Shown here: positions 1-8,102 of the stretch, piece by piece | How positions within the stretch are numbered: the first letter of the stretch is position 1 | Layout: each line of letters opens with the position of its first letter | Source of the DNA: DASQPA01 sp963757335 | GTDB taxonomy: Bacteria; Acidobacteriota; Thermoanaerobaculia; Multivoradales; UBA5704 | Reading direction: 5' to 3' | Length of the DNA stretch: 64,000 nucleotides | Assembly (NCBI GenBank): GCA_963757335.1 | Contig: CAVWRJ010000025.1 | Coordinates: 496,001 to 560,000, forward strand | Position numbers and translations under genes: made by a program | The notes under the pieces: generated by a model | The model's input: the letters and a program-made list of their open reading frames with translations, nothing else | The model's database searches: none | Told to the model about the DNA's origin: nothing

Positions 1-1
1 C

Positions 2-973
2 GGCCGGTCGGCGGGGAGAGGCATGCCGCTCTCGGTCGCCCGTCACTCTCTGCCGGCAGTGCGGAGCGAGGTGGAGCGGCTCCTCGCCGCCGAGCCTTTC
101 GATGTCGTGCACGCCGAGCAGCTTCAGGCGCTCTCCCAGGTGCCCCGGAGAGGGACGCCGCCGGTCGTGCTGCGGGCCCAGAACGTCGAGAGCGCTCTCT
201 GGGCGGCGGCCGCCCGGCGGCGGGGCGGTCTGGCGGGAGCGCTCCTCGCGATCGAGGCCCGGCGCCTGGCGGCCTGGGAGGGGGGGGCGGTCCGGAGAGC
301 CGCGAGGACCGTCGCCCTCACCCCGGAGGACGCGGCGCGGCTCGCCGGGTTGGCAGGGCGGAGCGCCGCCGGAAAGGTCAGGGTCGTGGCCGCTCCTTTC
401 CCGCCGACCTTGCCGTCGGGCGGCAGCACCCTCTCCGGCGATCCGGCGGTCGTCGTACTGGGGAGCGCCGGCTGGCTCCCCAATGCCGACTCCGCGGCCT
501 GGTTTCGGCACGAGGTCTGGCCCGCCGTCCGCGCCGAGCTGCCCGCAGCCGCCCTCCACCTCTTCGGAGTGGACGACAGCGGGGACTCCGCGGCGGGCGT
601 CACGGTCCATCCGGCTCCCACCGACAGCGCCGACGCCTTCCCGGCCGGCGCCATCCTGGCGGTGCCGGTGCGGATCGCCTCCGGGGTGCGGATGAAGATC
701 CTCGAGGCCTGGGCGCGCGGGGTGCCGGTCGTGGGGACGCCCGAGGCGGTCTCCGGGCTCGGCGCCGAGAGCGGACGCGAGCTGCTGGTGGCGGGAGACC
801 CGGCCGGGTTCGCCGCCGCTCTGGCTCGCCTCCACGGCGAGCCCGCGCTCGCCCGCTCGCTCGTCGCTGCCGGGAGGGCGGCGCTCCGGGAGCGGCACGA
901 CCCGGCGGCATTCACCGCGCGGCTCGCGGCAATCTACGGCGAGGTCAGGTCATCAGCCGCCGGAGCCCGGTGA
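2..973 (+). CDS. Glycosyltransferase, GT4-like, 5' end outside window
   Basis: C-terminal part of a GT-B fold glycosyltransferase that would transfer a sugar from an activated donor, probably in polysaccharide or glycolipid synthesis. The frame is open to the left window edge, so the N-terminus is missing; the first ATG is at 23. Visible features are the end of the acceptor domain (FDVVHAEQ and LRAQNVES) and a GT4-type donor-site segment near the end (GVRMKILEAWARGVPVVGT, then a GLGAESGRELL stretch), where the Glu of ILEA normally contacts the nucleotide sugar. The 3' end overlaps the convergent permease gene by 29 bp. Substrate cannot be told from sequence. Confidence 0.85.
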   Translation, partial: GRSAGRGMPLSVARHSLPAVRSEVERLLAAEPFDVVHAEQLQALSQVPRRGTPPVVLRAQNVESALWAAAARRRGGLAGALLAIEARRLAAWEGGAVRRAARTVALTPEDAARLAGLAGRSAAGKVRVVAAPFPPTLPSGGSTLSGDPAVVVLGSAGWLPNADSAAWFRHEVWPAVRAELPAAALHLFGVDDSGDSAAGVTVHPAPTDSADAFPAGAILAVPVRIASGVRMKILEAWARGVPVVGTPEAVSGLGAESGRELLVAGDPAGFAAALARLHGEPALARSLVAAGRAALRERHDPAAFTARLAAIYGEVRSSAAGAR

Positions 974-2234
974 GGCCCGAGCGCCAGGTGAGGCCGAAAA
1001 CCAGGAGGTCGAGCCCGGCGAGAGCGGCGAGGGCGAGCCCCGGCGGCAGGGTGCGGAGCGCCAGCAGCCCGACACCGAGGAGGAACGAGCCGGCGGCGAC
1101 CAGGAGCGCCCGGACCGGGGTCAGGGGGGACTGCTCCTGGAGCAGCCCGCGGAGGCCGCCCTCGATCTCCAGAGCCAGGTCGGCGTCCCAGGCGCTGCCC
1201 CAGGCGAAGACCGCGGCGAGACCGGTCACGAGGAGCCCAGAGGCGGCGGTCGCGGTCGAAATCTCGCCCACCCCGAGCTCGCTTCTAAAGCCGAGGACGA
1301 GCGTGCAAACCACGCCACTGAGGAGGAGCGGAGCGAGGAGCGCCGCGAGCTCCGCCCGGAGCAGCTCTCCCGGGGAGAGGGGCGCGATGAGGAGGAGGCC
1401 CAGCCGGTTCCCCTCCGCGCCGATGGGGCTCGACGAGCCGTCCACCAGCATCAGGAGGGCGAGGAGGGCGACCGACCCGGGGATCGTCAGGGCGTCGGGC
1501 AGGCCGCGGGCGAGGAGCGCCGGGCGGAGGTGGGGGAAACCGGCGAGCAGAGCGGCGACCATCCCGAGCCGGGCCCAGTCCACCCACTGCCGGCCGCGGC
1601 TGAGGAGCTCGCGGGTGAGGAGCGCCGCAGCCGGGGTCCGCCGGCGGGCGAGGCCGCGGGTGAGCAGATGCACGACGGGGCGTCGCCGCGGCCGCGGGCT
1701 GGCGCCCAGATGAGCTTGGAAGGCCCGCTCGTAGAGCCGGCCGAGGCGGCCCGCGAGCGGTCCCAGGGCGAGGGCGAGCGCCAGGCCCGGACCGCAGAGG
1801 AGGACACCGATCCAGGGGAGGGCGCGCGCCCCGAGGGCGACGGCGAGCGCCGTGCCCAGCCCGCAAAAGGAGAGGAGCCAGAAATTGCCGAGCCGCGCTA
1901 CCGTCGAAACGGCGAGCGCACGTACCCGCTCGGCCGGAGAGAGCGGCAGGGTGAAGAGGAGCTTCGCCCGGTCGCCCACCGCCTGCTCGCGGAGCGCCAG
2001 GGTCCCCAGCGCTCCGGCCGCCGTCCAGGCGGCGAGGCACACCCCCCAGAGCCGGGTTTCGAGGATGCCGGCCGCCCGCCAGGCGAGAAAGAGACCCGAG
2101 AGCCGGTAGGCCGTGCCGCCCGCGAGCGCCAGGAGGACTCCCGCGGCGATCGCGAGGAGACCGCGCCGCCGCCGGTCCCGGGCCAGGCCGTTGGCGAACG
2201 AATGCCACTCCGCGGCGAGAACCGGGCCGATCAT
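945..2234 (-). CDS. ABC transporter permease
   Basis: Polytopic membrane protein of 429 aa, probably the membrane half of an ABC exporter whose ATPase is encoded just upstream. It has many hydrophobic segments, for example around GLLAIAAGVLLALAGG near the N-terminus and several in the last 150 residues. The start is the ATG at 2234, which overlaps the ATPase stop in an ATGA, so the two are translationally coupled. A longer in-frame extension to 2588 is only a shadow of the ATPase gene. The duplicated (L)PLSPxE-like motifs in its two halves (LPLSPAER and APLSPGEL) suggest an internal repeat. Transport substrate unknown. Confidence 0.8.
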   Translation of the reverse strand: MIGPVLAAEWHSFANGLARDRRRRGLLAIAAGVLLALAGGTAYRLSGLFLAWRAAGILETRLWGVCLAAWTAAGALGTLALREQAVGDRAKLLFTLPLSPAERVRALAVSTVARLGNFWLLSFCGLGTALAVALGARALPWIGVLLCGPGLALALALGPLAGRLGRLYERAFQAHLGASPRPRRRPVVHLLTRGLARRRTPAAALLTRELLSRGRQWVDWARLGMVAALLAGFPHLRPALLARGLPDALTIPGSVALLALLMLVDGSSSPIGAEGNRLGLLLIAPLSPGELLRAELAALLAPLLLSGVVCTLVLGFRSELGVGEISTATAASGLLVTGLAAVFAWGSAWDADLALEIEGGLRGLLQEQSPLTPVRALLVAAGSFLLGVGLLALRTLPPGLALAALAGLDLLVFGLTWRSGLTGLRRLMT

Positions 2235-3622
2235 ACGGCCGCCGCCAGGGTTTCTTCCTCGGTGATTTCGAGGAAGGCCGCCTCCAGGTCGGGGGCTCCG
2301 CCGGTCACCCGAGAGCGCAGCTCCTCGACGCTCCCCTCCGCCACCAGCCGGCCGCGGTCCAGGATGCCCACCCGATCGCAGACCGCCTCGGCGGTCGCCA
2401 GGTCGTGGGTCGAGAGGAAGACCGCGGCGCCTTCCCCTGCCAGCCGGGAGAGCAGATCTTTCAACCGCCGCGCTCCCTTCGGGTCGAGGCCGTTGAAAGG
2501 CTCGTCCAGGATCAGCACAGAGGGGCAGTGGAGGAGCGCCGCGGCGAGCGAGAGCTTGCGCCTCATGCCGAGCGAATAGGTGCCGCACAGCCGGTCGGCC
2601 GCCGCCGCGAGGTCGACCGCCGCCAGGAGCTCGGCGATCCGCTCGGCCGCCGCCCGCTGCGGAATCCGCCGCAGCTGGGCGAGGAATTGTAAAAACTCTC
2701 GGCCCGTCAGCCGTTCGTAGAGGAGCGGGTGGTCGGGAACGTAGCCGAAGGAGGCGCGGGCGGCGAGCGGCTCCGCCGCCAGGTCGTGGCCGGCGATCGA
2801 CAACGCGCCAGCGTCGGGCCGGAGCAGGCCCACCATCATCTGGATGGTCGTCGTCTTCCCCGCCCCGTTCGCCCCGAGGAAGCCGTAGACCTCGCCGCGG
2901 TCCACCCGGAGGTCGAGGCCGTCGACCGCCCGTAGCGAGCCGAAGCTGCGGACGACGCCTGAGAGGACGATCGCCGGAGGGCCGGCGAAGGTGCGGGCGG
3001 GAACTGACGGCGAGGTGCCAGCTGCTTCGCGAGTGCCAGGCGCTTCGCGAAGGCGAGGCGGGGTGCGGAACGGGGTGCCAGGCGCTTCGCTCGATCCCTG
3101 CTTGGAGATACCGAGTGCGGCGAGCAGCTCCTCACGTCGATCCACGTTGATCAGGATCTCCGTCACCTCGCCCGATCGCCGGCCCGCCGCCACCTGCCGC
3201 GGCTCGGCGAGGGTGAGGAGGAGCTGCCCCTCCTCGGAGAAGGCGGCGACCAGCCGGTGCTTCCGTGGCTCGACCTCGGCGCGGAGCGGCTGGACAAGCC
3301 CGAGCGGCACCTCGACCGGCCGGACGGCGGCGATCTCCCCCCGGGGGAGGTCGAGGCGGGTGGGCCCGAAGCGCAGGCTGAGGTGGGTGGGGGTCAGCCG
3401 GTGGTGGGTCCGCAGGGGCCCGGTCAGGAACCAGGCCATCCCGGGGAGGATCGCTCCCCAGACCGTGAGGAGCACGATGCGGAGCGTGCCGTGAGCGAGG
3501 AGGACGACGACGAGCGCCGCCACCGCCGTCTCGATCAGGGCGAGTGAGAGAAACGGCAGGGCGGCCCTCCAGAAGCGTCCTTTCCGCCCGGTGTAGGTGA
3601 AGGTCTGTCCCTGGTCTGCCAT
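2231..3622 (-). CDS. ABC transporter ATP-binding protein with N-terminal membrane/PH-like extension
   Basis: 463 aa. Residues 1-70 hold two hydrophobic segments, followed by a beta-rich region (about 75-165) resembling a bacterial PH-like domain, then a low-complexity Pro/Ala/Thr linker with three E-A-[PA]-G-T repeats (about 178-203), and then a complete ABC ATPase: Walker A GANGAGKTT at about 250, signature YSLGMRRKL, Walker B LILDEPFNGLDP and a switch His (STHD). The ATPase would energise the permease encoded downstream with a 4-bp overlap. The start ATG at 3622 is preceded by GGAGGG at 3631-3636. A MerR-type promoter lies immediately upstream. The N-terminal fusion is unusual, since ABC-2 ATPases of this kind are usually about 240-310 aa. 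Confidence 0.9.
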   Translation of the reverse strand: MADQGQTFTYTGRKGRFWRAALPFLSLALIETAVAALVVVLLAHGTLRIVLLTVWGAILPGMAWFLTGPLRTHHRLTPTHLSLRFGPTRLDLPRGEIAAVRPVEVPLGLVQPLRAEVEPRKHRLVAAFSEEGQLLLTLAEPRQVAAGRRSGEVTEILINVDRREELLAALGISKQGSSEAPGTPFRTPPRLREAPGTREAAGTSPSVPARTFAGPPAIVLSGVVRSFGSLRAVDGLDLRVDRGEVYGFLGANGAGKTTTIQMMVGLLRPDAGALSIAGHDLAAEPLAARASFGYVPDHPLLYERLTGREFLQFLAQLRRIPQRAAAERIAELLAAVDLAAAADRLCGTYSLGMRRKLSLAAALLHCPSVLILDEPFNGLDPKGARRLKDLLSRLAGEGAAVFLSTHDLATAEAVCDRVGILDRGRLVAEGSVEELRSRVTGGAPDLEAAFLEITEEETLAAAV

Positions 3623-3643
3623 ACTTCTTCCCCTCCAAGGGAG

Positions 3644-3674
3644 AGCGTAGAGCTTGCCCCAAGGGCAAGGTCAA
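3644..3674 (-). promoter_or_regulatory. MerR-type promoter/operator for the ABC operon
   Basis: Read on the minus strand: -35 TTGACC (3674-3669), a 19-bp spacer, and -10 TACGCT (3649-3644). The spacer contains a perfect 7-bp inverted repeat, CTTGCCC/GGGCAAG with 3 bp between (3653-3669 on the plus strand). An over-long 19-bp spacer filled by a dyad is the hallmark of promoters that MerR regulators twist into activity, and a MerR gene starts 19 bp away on the other strand. Predicted transcription start is about 15 nt before the ATPase start codon. Confidence 0.75.
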
Positions 3675-3692
3675 GGGCTGGAGGGGGAGGCT

Positions 3693-4523
3693 ATGCGACG
3701 CTACCTGCGGATCGGCGAGGCCGCCCGCCTCCTCAAGGTGAGCACCAAGACGATCCGGCACTACCAGAAGATCGGCCTTCTGCCGGAGCCCGAGCGCTCG
3801 GAAGGGGGGTACCGGCTCTATGGGGGCGAGGATCTGCTGCGCCTGCTCCATATCCGCCGGTTGACCGCCCTGGGCCTTCCCCTCGCCCAGGTCCGCTCTC
3901 TCCTGGCGCAGACCGGGGACCGAGAGCCGCTGCGTCGCGCCCTCGACGGGCTCCGCCAAGGGCTCTCCGCCGAGATCGAGCGGCTCACTCAACGGCAGGC
4001 GGCGATCGACCGCCTGCTCGCCGAAGAGGGCTCCGGTCTCGAAAACCCCACCCGGCCGCCGGCGGACGTCGACGCCGCCCTGGTGCGGCTCCGCGGGCAG
4101 CTCACCGGCATCGAAGGCATCGCCGGCATCACTGGCCTGACTGGCCTCGACGGGGCGGTCCTCGACCGCGCCTTCGAGATCGACCGCCGGATGCTCGGGC
4201 TCCTCTACGAGCTCGAGCTGCCGGACGGCGCGGCGGAGCGGCTCCGCGAGGTCCTTGGGCAGCTGGCGGCGGACCCCTCCCCTCTGGCGGCGCTCCTCCC
4301 TCTCCTCGCCCGCTGGACCGCCCTCGCCGAGGTCTCAGAGGACGCACCGGAAGTGGCGGCCCTGGCGGCGGAATTGGCCGCCGCCATCCCCCGTGGCCTG
4401 GCGCCCGGACCGGTCCTCGGCGCCTCGCCGCTCGCGGGTATCCTGGGCGAGGTGACCCGCGGCACCCTCTCCCCCGCCCAGAGCCGGATGATCGCCCTCC
4501 TGCAGGAGCGGCTCACTCCCTGA
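3693..4523 (+). CDS. MerR family transcriptional regulator
   Basis: 276 aa. Residues 1-70 are a MerR winged-helix domain (RIGEAARLLKVSTKTIRHYQ, then GLLPEPERSEGGYRLY), followed by a coiled dimerisation helix and a roughly 150-residue C-terminal part rich in Leu/Ala without a Cys cluster. It is therefore more likely to sense an organic ligand or drug than a metal. The start chosen is ATG 3693, preceded by a GGGGGAGG ribosome-binding site; an in-frame start at 3654 would sit inside the operator. It is divergent from the ABC operon and faces a promoter with the 19-bp spacer these proteins act on, so it very likely controls that exporter and itself. Confidence 0.9.
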   Translation: MRRYLRIGEAARLLKVSTKTIRHYQKIGLLPEPERSEGGYRLYGGEDLLRLLHIRRLTALGLPLAQVRSLLAQTGDREPLRRALDGLRQGLSAEIERLTQRQAAIDRLLAEEGSGLENPTRPPADVDAALVRLRGQLTGIEGIAGITGLTGLDGAVLDRAFEIDRRMLGLLYELELPDGAAERLREVLGQLAADPSPLAALLPLLARWTALAEVSEDAPEVAALAAELAAAIPRGLAPGPVLGASPLAGILGEVTRGTLSPAQSRMIALLQERLTP

Positions 4524-4536
4524 AGCAAAATGAAAC

Positions 4537-4574
4537 GCGGCACCGGACCGCCCCGGAGGACGTTCCGATGCCGC
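4537..4574. terminator. Hairpin between convergent genes, possible terminator
   Basis: An 11-bp inverted repeat with one mismatch (GCGGCACCGGA / TCCGATGCCGC) separated by 16 nt lies between the ends of the MerR gene and the convergent flavoprotein gene. On the minus strand it is followed by a T-rich stretch (GTTTCATTTT). It could stop transcripts from either side, more plausibly from the minus strand. Confidence 0.45.
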
Positions 4575-4616
4575 CTGGTTCCGGCAGGGTGGACGACTTA
4601 CCTCACATTATCTAGC

Positions 4617-5933
4617 TCACATCATCGCCCGCTCCTCGCCATGGGCGAGGTTCTTCAAGACCGCGAAGCGGGCCGCCACGGCGGTCTTCAGCCACGAGCC
4701 GTGGGTGCGCTCGGCGATGAACCGGCGGGCCTCCTTCAGGTCCTCGATCCAGGGCCAGCAGCGCTGCGGGTTGTTGAAGTTGTCGAAAAACTCGTCGGCC
4801 ACCTCCGGCACCTGCGAACCGGCGAGCAGCACCTCGCGGCCGGCGGCGTTCAACGGCTCGAGGAAGAGGTTCGAGAACGCCGTGATGTACTTGGCGTCGC
4901 GCTCCCAGAAGTCGTCGAAGACGGTATCCATCCAGGCGGCGTCGAACGGCCGCCGCTCGCGCTCGACGATCCGCTGGGTGACGAAGTGCGCTGCCTTGCT
5001 GGCCGCGTTCGCGCCCTGGCCAGCGATGGGGTCGTTGAGCACCACCGTGTCGCCGATCCCCATGACGATCCGCCCCGACGGCAGGTATCCGACCGGCCGC
5101 CGGACCTCCGGGGTGATGGCCCCCTTGGCCCAGCCGAGCGGATCCGGAATCTCGACGTGGGCGAAGTGCGGCAGCTCCCAGGGGGCGACCTCGGCGATCA
5201 CCTGCCGCGCCACCCGGAGCATCTCCTCGCCGTCCTTGACCTCGGTGAAGCGGTCCATGCAGCCACCGATCCGGGCCTCGAAGAGGATGCTGTAGGACGA
5301 GCCCACGGTCTTGTCGTGGAAGGGGACCCAGAAGATCTCCCCGTCCGACCCGGTGAAGCTGAACTTGACGGTGTGGAACGGCACCTCGGTCCACGGCTCC
5401 AACCCCTTGACGTTGACGATCGCCAGGTGGCGCTGTGGCTCCGAGTGGACGCTCCTTCGGGGATCGCGCTCGAAGAGCCGCGAGATCTCCCCCTTGCCCG
5501 CCGCCACCACCACCAGCTCGTGACGGGCGGCCAGGTCCTCCAACATCTCCATATCCACCGGCTGGATTACCAGCTTGCCCCCGCGCCGCTCGAACTCCCG
5601 CATCCACTGGGCGAACTTGAGCCGCTGGTCGATCGCCTGCCCGTGCACCGCGAAATGACCTTCCACCGAGAGCATCCGGTGGCGCGGCGTCGGGCTGAAA
5701 TCGAGGTGAATTCCCTCCCCCCACTGAACTTCCTTGTCCCAGAAGTTCAATCCGAGCGCACGTTCATAGGAGAGCGCCCGATCGAACATGAAGGTCGTTC
5801 CCGTCACCCGCCCGTTGAACCACTCCTCGGGCGAGCGATCGGAATAGACCGTTACTTCATACCCCCATTGAAGAAGACCAAACCCCAGCTGAAGTCCCGC
5901 TTGACCTGCGCCTACAATCGCGATGCTTCTCAT
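4617..5933 (-). CDS. Styrene-monooxygenase-like FAD-dependent oxygenase (StyA/IndA type)
   Basis: 438-aa flavoprotein resembling the oxygenase component of two-component group E monooxygenases, which use reduced FAD from a partner reductase to epoxidise styrene, indole or similar aromatics. The N-terminal dinucleotide-binding motif GAGQAG is at residues 8-13, with a second FAD motif around GIGDTVVLNDPIAGQGAN. Length matches the family (about 415-430 aa). No flavin reductase (StyB) gene lies next to it, so the reductant partner is elsewhere. Start ATG 5933 has GGGAGG just upstream. It is convergent with the MerR gene. The substrate is unknown, and indole-type oxidation is equally possible. Confidence 0.8.
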   Translation of the reverse strand: MRSIAIVGAGQAGLQLGFGLLQWGYEVTVYSDRSPEEWFNGRVTGTTFMFDRALSYERALGLNFWDKEVQWGEGIHLDFSPTPRHRMLSVEGHFAVHGQAIDQRLKFAQWMREFERRGGKLVIQPVDMEMLEDLAARHELVVVAAGKGEISRLFERDPRRSVHSEPQRHLAIVNVKGLEPWTEVPFHTVKFSFTGSDGEIFWVPFHDKTVGSSYSILFEARIGGCMDRFTEVKDGEEMLRVARQVIAEVAPWELPHFAHVEIPDPLGWAKGAITPEVRRPVGYLPSGRIVMGIGDTVVLNDPIAGQGANAASKAAHFVTQRIVERERRPFDAAWMDTVFDDFWERDAKYITAFSNLFLEPLNAAGREVLLAGSQVPEVADEFFDNFNNPQRCWPWIEDLKEARRFIAERTHGSWLKTAVAARFAVLKNLAHGEERAMM

Positions 5934-6247
5934 AGCAACCTCCCGATAGTCGTAGACGGGCTTCTACGCTTACTGCCGATACTTGATGACTGATGACTGC
6001 CTACACTCTAGGGTGCTCCAGACGGCCAAAACGTTGCACCCATATTAAAAGTAATCCCGAAATGCGGATACTACAACTACTTACGTAGCTATAGACCCTG
6101 GTGGATTACAGCTGAAACGAACAAGAAATCTGCTTATCGGTGCATGCAACTCTCGTGCAAGGTACTCCGGAGGAGATCCCCTCCGGCCGCCGGAGGTCGC
6201 CGCCTGGGAGGGAGGACGGCGCCGTCCCCCAGCGGGCACGGCGGGCT
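5934..6247. other. Intergenic, AT-richer leader region
   Basis: No gene seen. This is the upstream region of the minus-strand flavoprotein and is noticeably less GC-rich than its surroundings. The reverse strand contains TTTTAATATGG around 6030-6050 that could include a -10 element, but no convincing -35 is correctly spaced. Confidence 0.4.
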
Positions 6248-6291
6248 GCGCGGAACGCCCGAAGGAGACTGCCCGCGGGTTCAAACGGACC
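6248..6291 (+). repeat. Dispersed repeat, copy A
   Basis: About 44 bp with the core CGCCCGAAGGAG ... GGTTCAAACGG. Two other copies are in the window: 7933-7976 (inverted) and 34061-34102. Copies A and B lie in opposite orientation immediately upstream and downstream of the first trypsin-like protease gene. Confidence 0.8.
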
Positions 6292-6367
6292 TGTACCGAC
6301 GACTTCCTTTGCCTTCCCTGACCACTCCTGCTAGCCTGCCTGGCGAACGGACCTCCAAGGAGGATTC

Positions 6368-7929
6368 ATGCACCTGGGGCCGCGCGCTCGCACCTTCTTC
6401 CTCCTCACCCTCGCGATTTTCGCCGGCAGCGCCGGCACCGCCAGCACCGCCCCTACCGTCGCGGAGCTCCCCTCAGAGACCCTCACCGGGAAGATCGCCA
6501 ACGGCGAGCCGAGCGAGGACTATCCCAGCGTCGGGCAGCTCCTCACCGACCAGGGCACCTGCTCGGGCACCCTCGTGGGCTGCCAGACCTTCCTCACCGC
6601 CGCCCATTGCATCTGCGGCGACCCGGTGACCGGCGAGATCCTGAACGGCAAGCAGTGCAACGCCCGCCCCGACCTCCTCGACCCGGCGGGCAAGCGGATC
6701 TTCCTCCAGCACGCCGGCCTCTTCGAGGTGGCGAGCATCGCCGTCCACCCCCGATTCCAGTTCCGGGTGCGGAGCGATCTCGCCGTCCTCACCCTCGCCA
6801 GACCGGTGACCGGGATCGGCACCAGCCGCCTCGACCTGGTGGAGAAGCCGGCCGGCCGCAGCCCGGCCACGATCGTCGGCTTCGGCATCGACGGCGACGG
6901 CAGCCTCTCCGGGATCAAGCGGGTGGGCGCGGTGACGACCTCCTCCTGCATCGGGGTCAACAATGCGACCCACCTCTGCTTCACCTTCGACAACCCCCTG
7001 GGCCTACCGGGGAGCAACTCCGACACCTGCCAGGGCGACTCCGGCGGGCCGCTCTTCGTCAACTTCGGCACCAGCGAGGTGGTGGCCGGCGTGACCTCGG
7101 GGGGGACGGCCCGGGCTGCCACACCGTCGACCACTCCTTCGACGCCGACGTCTTCCTCGACCGGGCCTGGCTCCAGTCCCAGGGCGGGGTCGACCTCGAC
7201 CGCGGCTTCTGCGGCGACCTCACGCCCGCCGGGGGCGCCGGCTCGGCGATCCTGGGGCACGGCGGGACCCTCGGCAAGACGACGTTGCAGGAGGGCTTCA
7301 CCTTCGACGTCCCGGCCGGCACGGAGCGGCTGCGTCTGGCCTTGAACGCCGAGACCGGCGCCGACCTCGCCTTTTACGCCCGGCTGGGCGGGCGGCCCAC
7401 CCCAGAGCTCGCCGACTGCCAGGGAGAGACCCGGGGCGGCCCGGCTTTCTGCGAGGTCCTCGCCCCCGCTCCCGGCGCCTGGCGGGTCCTCGTGCGGCGG
7501 GGAGCCCGGCAGAGGGAGGGCGACGCGGCTTTCCAGCTCACCGCCACCCTCCTCTCCTACCTGGCGCCGGCCGGCCCCTGCCTCCCCTCCGCCACCACCC
7601 TCTGCCTCGGCAAGGGGCGTTTCCGGGTGACCGCCACCTGGCAGACCCCGGACGGCACGATCGGCCCCGGAGAGACCGTCCCCTTGACCGACCTCGCCGG
7701 AGGCTTCTGGTTCTTCGATCCCGGCAGCATCGAGCTGGCGGCCAAGGTGGTCGACGCCTGCGACGCCCGCAACCGGCGTTACTGGGTCGTGGCCGCGGGC
7801 CTGACCGACGTCCGGATCCTGCTCCGGGTGACCGACACGTCGACCGGGGCCACCCGCATCTACGCCAATCCCCAGGGGACGCCCTTCGGCCCGGTGATGG
7901 ACACCGCCGCCTTCAGCACCTGCCCCTAA
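6368..7929 (+). CDS. Secreted trypsin-like serine protease (S1) with PPC-like and unnamed C-terminal domains, frame broken at 7099-7105
   Basis: Secreted protease: signal peptide in the first 27 residues, then a chymotrypsin-fold domain with catalytic His in LTAAHCIC, Asp in RSDLAVL and Ser in CQGDSGGPL. A pre-peptidase C-terminal (PPC)-like beta domain follows, then a roughly 115-residue C-terminal domain ending in DTAAFSTCP that the next protease shares. Start ATG 6368 follows AAGGAGG. The frame breaks at a run of seven G (7099-7105): restoring an eighth G joins the two frames and recovers GVTSGGDGPGC, which aligns with GVTSGGDTNC of the tandem paralogue. This is either an assembly error or a homopolymer frameshift; as written, translation stops at 7345. 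Confidence 0.85.
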
Positions 7930-7932
7930 CCT

Positions 7933-7976
7933 GGGCCGTTTGAACCTGCGGGCGGTCTCCTTCGGGCGCTCCGCGC
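7933..7976 (-). repeat. Dispersed repeat, copy B (inverted)
   Basis: Reverse complement of the element at 6248-6291, starting 4 bp after the protease stop codon. The two copies differ at only a few positions. Its location at a gene end would suit a REP-like or transcript-end role, but no T-tract follows. Confidence 0.8.
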
Positions 7977-8102
7977 CCGCGCCCTGCAAAATTGACGATC
8001 TCCTTACATCGGCGGGGGGAAGCCGGGGGCGAGCGGCTTTCCACCGGCTCCACAGTCGTCTACACTCCTCGCACCGCCCGCCGACCGGGCGGAGGAGGTG
8101 TC

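Noticed and set aside
945..2588. 547-aa version of the ABC permease
   Set aside because: The first 118 residues are Arg/Gly/Pro-rich shadow of the ATPase gene in another frame; the ATGA overlap at 2231-2234 gives the true start.
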